Counted from the stretch's first letter, positions 12,101 through 18,558 are shown. The stretch is 64,000 nt of DNA from Leptospira hartskeerlii (GCF_002811475.1 NZ_NPDL01000002.1:466362-530361); one strand, 5' to 3'. Notes: a model not told the origin generated them from the sequence alone. Numbers and translations are program-made.

Positions 12101-13041
12101 TCAAGCAAGAAGAATATTTAAAGCTGGATCCTCATGTAGAAAGGTTAAGTAAACTAAGCGATAACTCCATATTGAATCAAGTTGCTAATGGGGGCATGTC
12201 TGTACAAAGTGCACTTATTATTGAAACTTTAAGAGTTGCCGGTAAGGAAAAGTTTAAATTATCACCAGAGTTACAAACGCAATATGATAAAATAAACTCT
12301 GAGCGTGCTGAGAGAATGAAGAAAATTGATGAAGATCCTATGATTGATTCATCTAAAAAGATAGATTTGAAAGGGAAAATCCAGAAAGAAAAGTATCCGG
12401 CTAGAATTGAAGAGTTCTTTAAAATTAAAGAATGGGTATTTTCTGATAAGACTTCTCAACAATTGGGTAATGATATCGCTTCCGCAATTTGTAAAGTGTA
12501 TAATGGGTATGCTCACACTGTTGATAGTAACCTAACTCAATCAAAATTTGGGGAATTCTTAATTCATAAATTTAGAAACGGTGACGTTGCCTTTGGTGGA
12601 AACTCTGCTCCCGTGTTGGACCAGAACGGAATGAAGGGCTACAACATGAGCATAAATAAAAGAGAGGATATCAGTGGAAATGTAATTCGAAACGACATGG
12701 ATACGATTGCCCTTAAGAAAGGGGCAAATGGTAAAGATACTCTGACTGGGGTAACGAATCCACTTCGTTTTAATTTCTTAGAGAGATTGTTAGGTTATGA
12801 TCAAGCCGGTACTACTCTGGAAGAGATTCCAGATAACACAACAGTCCAGATTTATGGCGATACTAACGAAAAATTCGGACCTAACCATTATTGGCTGAGC
12901 CGTAAAATAAATGGCGTCATGTATGACTTTAATAACAACACGAGTCGGACAAACGGGATTCCTGAAATCTTGCATTGGGATATCGATGATCAAAAGGCAA
13001 AAGGAATCTGGGGAATTTTCTACTATAAACCTAAGAAGTGA
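3181..13041 (+). CDS. Giant secreted polymorphic-toxin-like protein with Hint domain
   Basis: About 3286 residues (positions below count from the overlapping TTG at 3151; subtract 10 for the preferred ATG at 3181, which has AAAGG ten bases upstream). Order: signal peptide; Gln/Ala-rich helical N-terminus; Cys-pair segment (about 300-510); Gln-rich helices; three 125-residue repeats (1251-1625); a hydrophobic Gly/Ala stretch; a Gly/Asn beta-rich region (about 1810-1975); a Hint domain (2124-2294); long coiled coils (about 2480-2985); and a distinct C-terminal tip. The tip has Cys 3114, His 3246 in PNHYWL and Asp 3259 in MYDFNNN, spaced like a papain/transglutaminase-fold catalytic triad (inference). 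It resembles, from memory, the very long Leptospira family TIGR04388. Hint followed by a variable tip and small exported genes is the layout of a polymorphic toxin. Target and delivery route are unknown. Confidence 0.85.
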   Translation: MNRLKTLFLACVLFGAIFPFSDGANSQSVSVPDLNVQSFSPYWQQQLQGSYSVANSMQDVTHWDSFILQSYSILQSEWQAQVQAQIQAAVAGINTQDSFQSVQDYKNYVYDSMESQAAAFLSTWQVAAEASIEAQRNTFIDTYYSGNAAQVANLKSQFDQEFSDLINGNNPTVSSGSNSDTSFLTNAQTSLLQLEQQWYAQFNSNLSNGLWNYEQALQSLTSNYQDLLTQINNTEAQYQANLAQIQSYQNNIKEQVKSTMDGYQQFLNGNDLFWNSVSTLYDTTANGYVVPTCSSGNCTDYTYDSTSHQFVSSCSSGDTCVQLRYDNVSHAYLNPSCPTNHDCSANSSHPTVSIHTSLNTDGQTFQNLINSIENAIINGKSTYAIFDQTTAEMLSYPQSCLSDSSNCVIGWYDSTQSKFIPSASSGQVPSAVGGGCPAGDVCYQAIVDATNSSALTGLYYANSCPAGDTSCVVCPSTSSSQDTCQIQSMDASLVYAATAMSNFLQNEQAIAQNQVTAYQTGLTPQTHTIDTSISLSGLLSQDHSGASGLAMEVIGLLTGQVTSEEFANWLMNTYSAGLVGSCSSGSPDSDPACLLGSLAGLSPGTTITSVSTVGTDLEAYNGDLSTCHDWAGCSPFPFTINTVTLFITADPWYVGEAYGQKFSENHTWGQADGNFYNYTEIQNWGVFGIYYGAAPVLSWEDRIKVTTSYTTVDNNAHADATTWQDLNLQLQSFSYNWAQNVLPAILNWTGQVSSFEAQYAAWQQTETSLLAQAQQDYIAQLQQLQSSETAWLAQMNSLQKEANSDFTTANNKLRDGQDQSNAGFLAQEILGNLKLHANSSGKEISESATLDSSGLFSSLISKIGEVDPNSGLPNFGLLASFSNSFQSAVSGATNLTLLSSTNNALLNSRANYMQQLADSLAHERTFTQNGQSELLRQHGDYSAKEVEGKTYLINQNGNFVHCDANGANCSACTGGVAAADCGTGGATELGNYITSICGQNLDADKCGSYTTLKYSNVHVDENGDLVADEKIYNGKASLCQNGNATNAGDYCFQQTLEHLTIKAPSAFGLGFGGSSLGNVFDSSKEAGDRISAAIGRSFASMNDFFVNNGYTSAIMADLRAADMHNNMNATMASNSAAQQAQNANFVADFVSMMVFGGATTQEFMAHEAHQFVQNAITTFLVKTFDMSPEVAAFLSGGLLDHMAYKEAQHTLNHNGLNFMKNNLGLGGDLVYKIAGGLFYKDDLQALSQWKDDRYQVYGLAVTEYGKSQNWDSQTIQLASQLAVDYLRQRDAKMELGMRGSMFSISRLEGMVNSLAASIEGPIMEGVGAFAEANARYLRNVHVISKREEKEFGENLRYAINDIKLKDDKDAIKLWKEDQAQTAVFAVGQYGKQHGWTQDEIGQMERFAYDYVKNKQADREFGETSSLFSLGRVEGQLKLVASDVGGIAAEGVGAFAKLAGEGLRDLHLITNADEKRLDNSLRQNIDATKMREYKDAQKVWHADKSELAKTEVSLYGHANGWSDAQIAQISDLVGNYVIRQQAKADLRKLQDTETILTLGIGTGLTYLDRQAFKGGLLKMTTQLGRGILTTVADIFRDTGLLSKEDTKYFYKQTKDWSDDVSGSAFEAKTHQGSIDKHWFKEQERELVFDALGKMLDPSGPPEQQEMFSQVLKAYFDHKEQKKQEKEAREQQAEMAVELAASVLITAGSGGAGSGVLMDLLIEAGEFLGYTEELTTAAEISTYLDKLVDVADMIKYGAAAVDIGAQTYFGYKDGGTNGAVAGFVNGVLSVATALKEWPVTGYVSWTPHQNGDILLGEDARAGGWGGGLTGTLGNVNGGVSFTPGSGIDLNINYNFDGKGSVKQGTFIGFDYSAGNGGYSVNGGYDFNPNGNNHIGLTGSASSTGSASIGAFYNYSNSNRSHNANGLGGTLNYSNDGTIRGSAQYRGADTWSLSYNTETHKFGKIEANENFQRDYNNSIAQEHAGEHRGTALEPIITGVSEHLVANGVMSREQVHEYLQSGKGEQLLQKYQEHKAEIVSQRDGNEKFKAEIQKTSDALAKIGLEGTPTEAVLGNKSAEGVFEKIWSGIKGEAKLVFGMSDTGQIRVNEKGQLEFDTCFVAGTLIRTKEGFTSIEKLKVGDYVLSHNEKTGQLSYNKVTETFIHDVPAIYKITYTNGTEVETTWNHPFYIKGEGWTKAKFLSPEQRSVTVSSIRNAAILQEMSSRSQMSISLAALNNKATTTPWNELYEGTAGIAKIERVIHPEKVYNIEVEGDHSYFVTRAGLLVHNYPKDDTMLTVGAREILDKFKTVNKEGGWLNSKGGDPELSHLRQEGNNLVERFDRTNAISEAERGSYVTAKGESELQVRVAVNQNKQIIERVQKELAQVAKNVPGLHEIIELVKNVDPSKGFTIAERKRIQDWAKTSLKDVPFHDRSKVQETSFGQFLLKQSGKESPQMSVAEPKKNWGNAWSEYFGHGKTRLDIEGHQEKIAAANKKIEAVDARIKIEKSMNREAIEQHFDKMLSYANDKFGTNKEYTALLKEAKAFKNANFDKNVPMYAGKDYQNRAAYEIAEGSQRFKENVKLYEKLKDNLPDELRKKYDDKISERQRLVKELDIEERKNTAELLAKDDKIYTDHQKKSEELHTKYDAKVVEIQRKNDELTLAKGDKDRTSSLTKELKTLENSRDNLKQEYVNSENGRKNRLTELARKIESTPIEKGRSASMALSEAIYSKEVVEYDKKIGKLLQEKSTTRGESAISLEKQISELSSARENEVSKQLEKSYKNMPAKEAELLKKLRTYDSELASALKGEILLNSIGNSLDKTNAFAGDYKNLNTDDPILVAKTKEEEKHVIKPSEPEINMKSLARIGEEGMPSAMDVQRAKERLHMPLVDANGKLNPSMSRENFNRAVDNVFNTPIELRELTPKQREHLNTLGAEVKSIVSDLQLLAIELREAKAGNDKEKITSLERKIDAKDSEFKVKQEEYLKLDPHVERLSKLSDNSILNQVANGGMSVQSALIIETLRVAGKEKFKLSPELQTQYDKINSERAERMKKIDEDPMIDSSKKIDLKGKIQKEKYPARIEEFFKIKEWVFSDKTSQQLGNDIASAICKVYNGYAHTVDSNLTQSKFGEFLIHKFRNGDVAFGGNSAPVLDQNGMKGYNMSINKREDISGNVIRNDMDTIALKKGANGKDTLTGVTNPLRFNFLERLLGYDQAGTTLEEIPDNTTVQIYGDTNEKFGPNHYWLSRKINGVMYDFNNNTSRTNGIPEILHWDIDDQKAKGIWGIFYYKPKK
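6901..8025 (+). repeat. Three tandem 375-bp (125-residue) repeats inside the giant protein
   Basis: Conserved tryptophans sit at codons 6925, 7300 and 7675, exactly 375 bp apart. Each unit reads roughly W-K/H-x-D, then a YG...WD/T/S motif (YGKSQNW, YGKQHGW, YGHANGW), then a helical stretch ending near a DLHLI or NVHVI-like segment and E-K/E-F. Units 1 and 2 are the closest pair; unit 3 diverges after its first half. Divergence at DNA level shows an old duplication kept in frame. Confidence 0.8.
9520..10032 (+). other. Hint (pretoxin/intein-like) autoprocessing domain inside the giant protein
   Basis: Block A begins at Cys 2124 (CFVAGTLI), block B is TTWNHPFYI, block F is VYNIEVEGDHSYFVT, and block G ends LLVHN with His 2293 and Asn 2294. 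The residue after Asn is Tyr, not Ser, Thr or Cys, so protein splicing is not expected. Cleavage releasing the C-terminal part, as in pretoxin-Hint proteins, is the likely role. Family knowledge places such domains directly before the toxin tip. Confidence 0.9.
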
Positions 13042-13086
13042 TAAAAACCAATTGCGGATAAAAGCTATTTACATGAATACTGGAGA

Positions 13087-13638
13087 ATGAGGTTTGCTTC
13101 ATCTATGAATTTTTCTTTTAGAATTTTCCCTTTTTTATTCTTGTTCGTAATGCTTTTCGCAACATGCAAGAAAGAGGAGCCTAAAAGGGAAGATGGATTG
13201 AAGCAGGAAGATTCATTTGAGAGTCTAGAAGACCTTACTAATCAAGAAGTAAAGGACTTTGTGGGTACATACAATGTTCATGGATTCGATGATGATTTTA
13301 TTAAAGTCTTTGCTCCAGGCAGTGGTCTCAAATGGCATTCGATATATCAGTGCGGGAAAATGGAATCGAATGGTAAAATATTTCGGATTCGAATAACAAA
13401 TAATGATAAAGACTTGGTTTTTGATGTAAAGAGAAAGGACCAATACACATTTGTCTTTAAAATTAATGGGAAGACCCTTGATGTAAAACACTACGGGCCT
13501 GGAAGTTTGGATAAGATTATCTGGACCGATCTCTCGGGTCGTGAGTGGAAGTCGAGTGCGGGTAGAATTAAGGATGATGTTGATTATTACGAAGAGTGTA
13601 TAGAAAATTATTTGGGCGTGTGGAAAAGCGGTGGTTAA
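13087..13638 (+). CDS. Putative lipoprotein, candidate immunity protein
   Basis: 183 residues. The N-terminus has a hydrophobic run followed by LFATC, a relaxed Leptospira-type lipobox, then a charged KKEEPKRED linker. The rest is an unrecognised globular domain rich in beta-prone segments (DFVGTYNVHGFDDDFIKVF, GKTLDVKHYGPG). It starts 45 bp after the giant toxin-like gene on the same strand, the normal place of an immunity gene, and a membrane-anchored periplasmic location would fit protection against an exported toxin tip. GGAG lies immediately before the ATG at 13087, and a second ATG at 13105 is possible. AT-rich like the toxin tip. The immunity function is inferred from position only. 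Confidence 0.7.
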   Translation: MRFASSMNFSFRIFPFLFLFVMLFATCKKEEPKREDGLKQEDSFESLEDLTNQEVKDFVGTYNVHGFDDDFIKVFAPGSGLKWHSIYQCGKMESNGKIFRIRITNNDKDLVFDVKRKDQYTFVFKINGKTLDVKHYGPGSLDKIIWTDLSGREWKSSAGRIKDDVDYYEECIENYLGVWKSGG

Positions 13639-13671
13639 GTTACTTTCTATTAGAGATCAATTTACAAAAAT

Positions 13672-14109
13672 ATGAAACACGTAGATAAGATTTTCTTTGG
13701 TTTTAATACAATTCTCTTCCTAATTTTGAGCTATTTTGGTTATTTTATCTATCGTAACTTCGATCACCCAGATAAAATAGAATATAGCCGAAAGGATGTT
13801 AGCAAAGGGCTTGAATTCCTTTTATTCAAAAGAGCAAAGAACTTTTTCGGTGGCTATAAATACTACTTTGGTGCTCGTCCCCTTAATGATGAATCTCCTT
13901 TTATAATGAAATATTTTCCTGTGCTTGATACGGATAAGGATTATTTTGATAGCATTCAGTCACTGGAGCCTTGTGGCAACGATACGTATGTGATTATAAC
14001 GCAAAAAGGTCCACGAGAGGATTACAAAAAGTTTAATATATTTGATAAAGAATCCCAATTGATAAATGAAGAGTTGTTAGAGGACTGTAAACGCGAGAAG
14101 TTAAGATAG
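13672..14109 (+). CDS. Small membrane-anchored protein of the toxin/immunity array
   Basis: 145 residues with one N-terminal membrane segment (FFGFNTILFLILSYFGYFIY), then a basic linker and a roughly 100-residue soluble domain, probably outside the cytoplasmic membrane. No family recognised. It lies 33 bp after the preceding lipoprotein and just before a strong terminator, so the toxin-like gene and these two genes form one transcription unit. It is either a second immunity protein or an accessory; nothing in the sequence decides between them. AT-rich. Confidence 0.65.
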   Translation: MKHVDKIFFGFNTILFLILSYFGYFIYRNFDHPDKIEYSRKDVSKGLEFLLFKRAKNFFGGYKYYFGARPLNDESPFIMKYFPVLDTDKDYFDSIQSLEPCGNDTYVIITQKGPREDYKKFNIFDKESQLINEELLEDCKREKLR

Positions 14110-14187
14110 ATGCATCTGAAAATGAATGCGAAGTGTAAGACTTTTGAAGTTTAAGCTCTTTATTAAGTTGTCTTTAATATCAAAAAA

Positions 14188-14224
14188 AACAAGAAAACCC
14201 GCTCTTGAAGCGGGTTTTCTTGTT
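14188..14224. terminator. Strong bidirectional-type intrinsic terminator
   Basis: Perfect 16-bp inverted repeat with a 5-nt loop (CTTGA). Left arm 14188-14203, right arm 14209-14224, core AAAACCCGCT/AGCGGGTTTT. An A-run at 14182-14189 gives a T-run for minus-strand transcripts, and the right arm itself ends T-rich. It closes the toxin-like operon. Confidence 0.85.
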
Positions 14225-14353
14225 AAATAAGCTCACATTGGTTATTCGAATTTGGAAAAAATTCCTTTAATTATGGAAAGGCTGCGAAAAAGTTATTTTC
14301 ACAAGATAAAATATAAAGAAATAATTATAAAGAAAAACGGAATATTCCATTGA

Positions 14354-14671
14354 ATGATTGCGCTTGATATGTGGCAAAACGCTCCTTCTCTGAGAAAAGA
14401 AGAGATTTGGCAAGAGATTATTTAAGAACAGATTCTTCAAAAGCTCAAAGATGAAGGAGTGCAGGCCTTCAAAGTTTGGATAGACAAGACCAATGCAAAT
14501 TGGGACCTTAGTGGCCAACATTATTTCTTAGTTGTTTGGGATGAATCTAAGGGAATTTATAAAATGATGGACCATAATAATAATGGCAAATATCATAATA
14601 AGCCTTTAGAAGCGGAGTTCTTTAAAGAATTTCGTAAGATCACTTATTTTAAACCAAAAGGAACAAGGTGA
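14354..14671 (+). pseudogene. Remnant toxin-tip fragment interrupted by an in-frame stop
   Basis: ATG 14354 opens a frame of 23 codons (starting MIALDMWQNAPSLRK) closed by TAA at 14423. The same frame then continues without a gap for 82 codons to the TGA at 14669. The second part contains GQHYFLVVWDES, YKMMDHNNNGKYHNKP and a C-terminal YFKPKGTR. The H-Y-[FW]-L ... D-x-N-N-N pattern resembles the end of the giant protein's tip (NHYWL ... YDFNNN). I read it as a displaced C-terminal toxin cassette inactivated by a nonsense mutation. The shorter downstream frame from GTG 14459 could still be translated. It is followed immediately by a lipoprotein gene, as an immunity gene would be. Confidence 0.55.
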
Positions 14672-14676
14672 TAAAT

Positions 14677-15216
14677 ATGAAAAAAATTGTATATGGTTTC
14701 TTCTTATTAGTTTTTCTTAATTCTTGTAAAGATTGTGCCTCAGGTAAAGAGGATCTCGTGATTTCTTTCACTGAAGAAGGAATTTATAGTATACGTCCTG
14801 AAAAAGCCATATTTGGTAGTTTGACTGCTGGAGAGGATTCAATTAATTACGGTGGAGTTTGCTTGGAAATTCAGAACCCAGATGTGTTAATCATTCGGTT
14901 TGTTGCACCTGAGAAAACAAAAGACATCTCTATGAGATGGTCTAAACTCGCTGAAGGGAAATATAGAATTAACTATAAAGATAAAGTCGCGTATTTTTAT
15001 AGTCATAGGATTGATCGGGATCCGAAGGATCCGGATTTAGCATTTATGTTGAGCTTGAAGGACAGTAAGCCAGTCCCAAAAGATACGGAGGACTATGTAC
15101 TTATGACAAGAATATTTAATTATCCTACTTTAGATTATTGTGCTGAATCTGAACAAAGAGAGCTAAACACCCCTCCCGATCCAGGCCCTGAAAATAACTG
15201 GGGCAAAGATAAATAG
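14677..15216 (+). CDS. Putative lipoprotein following the toxin remnant, candidate orphan immunity protein
   Basis: 179 residues from ATG 14677, chosen over GTG 14668 because AAGG lies eight bases upstream. The signal sequence ends VFLNSC, a good lipobox. The mature part begins KDCASGKEDLV and continues as a beta-rich domain (LVISFTEEGIYSIRPEKAIFGSL, VLIIRFVAPEKTKDISMRWSKL) with a Pro-rich tail. No family recognised. Position directly after the broken toxin-tip fragment suggests it is the partner immunity gene retained after the toxin decayed. Downstream 15217-15504 carries only AT-rich sequence and small inverted repeats; no gene seen there. Confidence 0.65.
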   Translation: MKKIVYGFFLLVFLNSCKDCASGKEDLVISFTEEGIYSIRPEKAIFGSLTAGEDSINYGGVCLEIQNPDVLIIRFVAPEKTKDISMRWSKLAEGKYRINYKDKVAYFYSHRIDRDPKDPDLAFMLSLKDSKPVPKDTEDYVLMTRIFNYPTLDYCAESEQRELNTPPDPGPENNWGKDK

Positions 15217-15504
15217 GAAACGCAAAGTATTCTTTTTCATAGGGAATCTGTCTTTAGTTTCGTTCTTTTTTAAAATACTTTAAAAAGAGAATATAACTCC
15301 GAGATGCGAGAAAACCCCGGAAGGTAGGCGCATTCTTTCAATGGGAAACAACGTCGATAAGAGCAATAATCTGTAGGAATCGGGAATACGCCTACATGCT
15401 CACAATGAAAACTGACCTAAAAGAAATTCAATATCTTTGATATAGAATCAAAATAGATGGACGAAAAATTGCTTAATGTATACAAGAGGCAAGGAGATTA
15501 GGAA

Positions 15505-16044
15505 TTGAAACTGAGAGCAAAGTTACTGTGCATCGTTTGTCTTATTTTATTATGTGTTCCTGCATCTAGTAAAGAAGAGGATTCATTTAATATTCTGCGT
15601 TTTGATACAACGGAAGAGTATGTAGATTTCTATTATGCACTTGAGTCTCTTCTTCGTCAGGTTTATCCAAAAGTTACATTGGCCTGGATGCAAAGAAATA
15701 CTTCGCAGTATGAATCGGATCTGGAAAATATTATTCAACTTGCAAATTCTGATTTTGCGGAAGGAAAGAAAGTGTCTCCCGTAAAAACTACCTCGACTGG
15801 TGACTTAGGTGTTGCTGTGGTGCCTGTGATATCTCGCGGAGTGCTTTTGATGGCAAAGAGAAAGACAGTAAAGCCCACTGAGGCTGCCTGGGTCGTCGTG
15901 ATCGGTTACTTAAACCAGGGAAAGGTTTTGATTGTAAATGATTCAAAGCTTGGCGCTTCACTTGAGATACCTGGATCCGATATAAATGTTATTTACCATC
16001 TGTTTGTGCAAGACAGTAAGTCTTCAGCGAAATCGGTGAAATAA
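15505..16044 (+). CDS. Exported protein of unknown function
   Basis: 179 residues. It starts at TTG 15505, supported by AAGGAG at 15491-15496, eight bases away. A signal peptide (AKLLCIVCLILLCVPASS) precedes a mature domain with no recognised family. The C-terminal half contains two hydrophobic beta-like strands (DLGVAVVPVISRGVLLMAKRK, AAWVVVIGYLNQGKVLIVND) and a Ser/Lys-rich end. It is one of a row of small exported genes after the toxin-like operon, so it may be another immunity or accessory gene, but that rests on position alone. Confidence 0.65.
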   Translation: MKLRAKLLCIVCLILLCVPASSKEEDSFNILRFDTTEEYVDFYYALESLLRQVYPKVTLAWMQRNTSQYESDLENIIQLANSDFAEGKKVSPVKTTSTGDLGVAVVPVISRGVLLMAKRKTVKPTEAAWVVVIGYLNQGKVLIVNDSKLGASLEIPGSDINVIYHLFVQDSKSSAKSVK

Positions 16045-16090
16045 TACAAAATCTCTACTGTAATAGAATCCAATCAGAGTAAATTAATAG

Positions 16091-16720
16091 ATGAAAAAAA
16101 TATTAGTGTTCTTTTTTAGTATCTTGATTGCAGCATCGAACTGCCAGTCTTTCGGCCAATCAAAGTCACGAGAATTGACTGAAAGCTTTAAAGAAGTATT
16201 GCGAAACTCCGGGGTTTTGATCCGGCAAATAGTACCTCCGAACTTTACACCCGTGACTATAGATCCGAACGTTCTTTTTCGATACAATTATGCAATCAAA
16301 TCGAATGTGGATGGGGTCGAGATCCGATATCGGGTGGAATCAATTCCGGAATATTTGAAGGAGTTCGAAGATTTCAAAAAGAAGAATCCAAAGGCAATAC
16401 TCGTCTCTCCCAAAAAGGAGGATTATTTACAGGAATTCGTAGTCAATCTTCAAAACTTGGCAGGTAGTCCGGAGAATATCTATTCATCGAGACCATTCCC
16501 TTCAAAAGCAGTTAAGGACGAGTTTGGAGCGGATTGGGGCAGCAATTCGTTTTTAGATCTAAATCCTGGATATGAAGAGCCTTATAAGCATTGTCTATTA
16601 GTGGCATTGCATAAGGACGGCGTTGCGAATGTTTATATCATGTATTTATCTAACGACAAAGAAAAGTTATTAAAATTCGTTAAGGGAACCTATTTGTTTT
16701 ATAACATAAGATTTCAATGA
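16091..16720 (+). CDS. Putative lipoprotein of unknown function
   Basis: 209 residues. Signal sequence ILVFFFSILIAASNC followed by QSFGQSKS: a possible lipobox with Asn at -1. The remainder is a soluble alpha/beta domain (RYNYAIKSNVDGVEIRYRVE, FPSKAVKDEFGADWGS, CLLVALHKDGVANVYIMYL). No family recognised. It lies 46 bp after the previous exported gene and is probably co-transcribed with it. The last gene of the AT-rich array. Confidence 0.65.
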   Translation: MKKILVFFFSILIAASNCQSFGQSKSRELTESFKEVLRNSGVLIRQIVPPNFTPVTIDPNVLFRYNYAIKSNVDGVEIRYRVESIPEYLKEFEDFKKKNPKAILVSPKKEDYLQEFVVNLQNLAGSPENIYSSRPFPSKAVKDEFGADWGSNSFLDLNPGYEEPYKHCLLVALHKDGVANVYIMYLSNDKEKLLKFVKGTYLFYNIRFQ

Positions 16721-16754
16721 ACAATAATTTTCATAGTTTTAAGAATCATAAAAA

Positions 16755-16779
16755 ACCCGCTTACGTTCAGTGGGCGGGT
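16755..16779 (-). terminator. Hairpin with a T-run on the minus strand
   Basis: A 10-bp stem with two G-U pairs (ACCCGCTTAC / GTGGGCGGGT) around loop GTTCA. The run of A at 16751-16755 makes a T-run only for minus-strand transcription. Its ACCCGC/GCGGGT core matches the stronger terminator at 14188, so it may be a decayed copy. Confidence 0.4.
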
Positions 16780-16868
16780 GTCAGTAATAGAATACCAGTT
16801 GTTGAGTAACCATTATATTAGAGTCCTTGGTCAATGATTGCTGTAAGATACTAATGCAGAACAGATTG

Positions 16869-16882
16869 TTGATATATGTCAA
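16869..16882 (+). promoter_or_regulatory. FNR/DNR-type box upstream of the MASE3 kinase
   Basis: TTGATATATGTCAA fits TTGAY-N4-RTCAA. A CATAAG hexamer at 16903-16908 lies about 30 bp from its centre as a possible -10. The distance to the kinase start (over 170 bp) makes this the weakest of the six boxes. Confidence 0.45.
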
Positions 16883-17082
16883 CATCCCAAGCCTCTAGCT
16901 ACCATAAGAAATATGAATGACAAAAACCGATTTTATCCATACATACGTTAAACTCATTTTTCAAGTTATTCTCCTTTGATGGAGAAATTCCTGAGGAAAA
17001 ATGGATGAAAATCCGTCCGTTGACCTAACAGAGCGAAAATTTCCTCGTATTGTAAATGAATTTCAGGTCGGAATTGGCGGTA

Positions 17083-18558
17083 ATGGATCAAGAAACGAAT
17101 CGTCATTGGATGAACGTTATTGTCGCGTTCTTTCTTGCTTCTCTTCCTATTCTGATCATCCAAATTCTACACCCTTACATTTATTTCGAATCTGAGATCC
17201 CTCCTTATCTTGTTTTTCATAATATAGCCGAGTCATTTAGCATTATTGTATCTATGTCTATTTTCGGAGTAGGCTGGTTTACTTACGCGCAAAGTAAGGA
17301 TAAACATACTCTATTTTTAGGGACCGCTTGTTTGGGGATCGCCTTGATGGACATGATGCACATGCTCGGATACACCGGCATGCCGGATTTATTTACTCCG
17401 AATTCTCCCAATAAATCCACTCAGTTTTGGATCATTGTTCGTTTCTTTGCTGCGATTTCGTTTTTGACGAGTGCGTTTATTCCAAATGAGAACGGGTCAT
17501 TTAAGCAGAGAAGTTGGTTGCTTCTTGGATCGATTTCCGTTTCTGCATTTGCGTTTGTTTCAGTTACTTATTATCCGGATCTTCTTCCTGTCACCTTTTC
17601 TACCGAGATCGGTTTAACAAATTTTAAAAAGGTTTCGGAGTTTGTTATAATCTTTGTGCTGATACTTGCTTTGATCGCATATTGGTTCAGAATACCCAGG
17701 TTTGGCTGGGATCATACTAAATATTATTTATATGCATTTGTATTTGGTATATCCAGCGAGCTCGTATTCGCAGTATACACTACTGTATTCGATATATATA
17801 ATGTATTAGGTCATATCTACAAAATCATTTCCTTCTTCCTTATTTACAGAGGTGTTTTTATTTCCTCTATCAATAGTCCTTATCGAAATGTTTTAGAAAC
17901 CAACGAGAAGTTGTCCAAGTCTTTGTCTGAAAAAGAGAATCTAATTAAGGAGGTGTATCATCGTTCCAATAACACTTTGCAAGTAATTGGCAGTCTGATC
18001 TTTCTGCAAGCGGAGGCATATCCGGATAGTCCGGAAATTAAGACAATAGTAAATAGGATCCAGGACCGTATACAGGCTATCTCTCTTGTTCATAGATTAC
18101 TATTTTCCGGGCAGGATCTTTCTTCCGTGCCGATCAAGCAGTATATCTCCGAGTTATCAAATTATGCTTTGCAAACCAACGGTAATAGTTCCTGCAAGCT
18201 GAACCTTAATTTGGAAATAGAGGATCGAAAACTACTTTTTGATGCCGTAATTCCTATAGGCTTGATCCTTTCCGAACTTTTGAATAATTCGATTAAATAT
18301 GCTTTTCCGGAAGCTTCTTCCGGAAATATCTCGATCACTTTTTACGAAGGTCAAGATCAAAGATTTCACTTAACGTATTCTGATGATGGAGTAGGAATTG
18401 AGGAAAATTACAATTTTAAGAACAGCAGTTCTCTAGGTATACAGCTTGTGCAAGGGATTGCGGAAAGCCAATTATCCGGAAAGGTCCATTTTAAGACCGG
18501 TCCGAAATTTCAATGTGAGATCGATTTTCCGATCAATCTATATAAGAAGCGAGTGTAG
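17083..18558 (+). CDS. Membrane sensor histidine kinase, MASE3-HisKA_2-HATPase
   Basis: About 491 residues from ATG 17083 (GGCGG nearby); the in-frame ATG at 17056 lacks a ribosome binding site. The N-terminal half has about eight membrane segments with the MASE3 signature MDMMHMLGYTGMPDLF. A short coiled linker leads to a HisKA_2 dimerisation domain (EKENLIKEVYHRSNNTLQVI; phospho-acceptor His 302 counted from 17056) and an HWE/HisKA_2-type ATPase domain (SELLNNSIKYAF, YSDDGVGI, SLGIQLV). It senses an unknown signal through the membrane domain and autophosphorylates. The response regulator gene starts six bases after its stop and is the obvious partner. A possible FNR/DNR box lies upstream. 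Confidence 0.9.
   Translation: MDQETNRHWMNVIVAFFLASLPILIIQILHPYIYFESEIPPYLVFHNIAESFSIIVSMSIFGVGWFTYAQSKDKHTLFLGTACLGIALMDMMHMLGYTGMPDLFTPNSPNKSTQFWIIVRFFAAISFLTSAFIPNENGSFKQRSWLLLGSISVSAFAFVSVTYYPDLLPVTFSTEIGLTNFKKVSEFVIIFVLILALIAYWFRIPRFGWDHTKYYLYAFVFGISSELVFAVYTTVFDIYNVLGHIYKIISFFLIYRGVFISSINSPYRNVLETNEKLSKSLSEKENLIKEVYHRSNNTLQVIGSLIFLQAEAYPDSPEIKTIVNRIQDRIQAISLVHRLLFSGQDLSSVPIKQYISELSNYALQTNGNSSCKLNLNLEIEDRKLLFDAVIPIGLILSELLNNSIKYAFPEASSGNISITFYEGQDQRFHLTYSDDGVGIEENYNFKNSSSLGIQLVQGIAESQLSGKVHFKTGPKFQCEIDFPINLYKKRV

Larger units (their letters stand above)
16721..17082. other. Intergenic region upstream of the sensor kinase
   Basis: About 360 bp without a convincing gene. It holds a hairpin at 16755-16779 and an FNR/DNR-type box at 16869-16882, both listed separately, and then a long AT-rich leader. 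The ATG at 17056 lies in this region without a ribosome binding site. Confidence 0.5.

Noticed and set aside
11652..12104. 150-codon minus-strand open frame
   Set aside because: It is antisense to the coiled-coil part of the giant gene and has Ser/Arg-rich shadow composition, with no ribosome site.
15436..15452. TTTGATATAGAATCAAA inverted repeat as a seventh FNR box
   Set aside because: The half sites are five bases apart instead of four and there is no suitable -10 at class II spacing.
16755..16779. Terminator for the plus-strand gene ending at 16720
   Set aside because: No T-run follows the hairpin on the plus strand; it is listed only as a minus-strand hairpin of low confidence.
17056..17082. 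ATG 17056 as start of the sensor kinase
   Set aside because: No ribosome binding site; ATG 17083 is closer to a GGCGG and still upstream of the first membrane helix.
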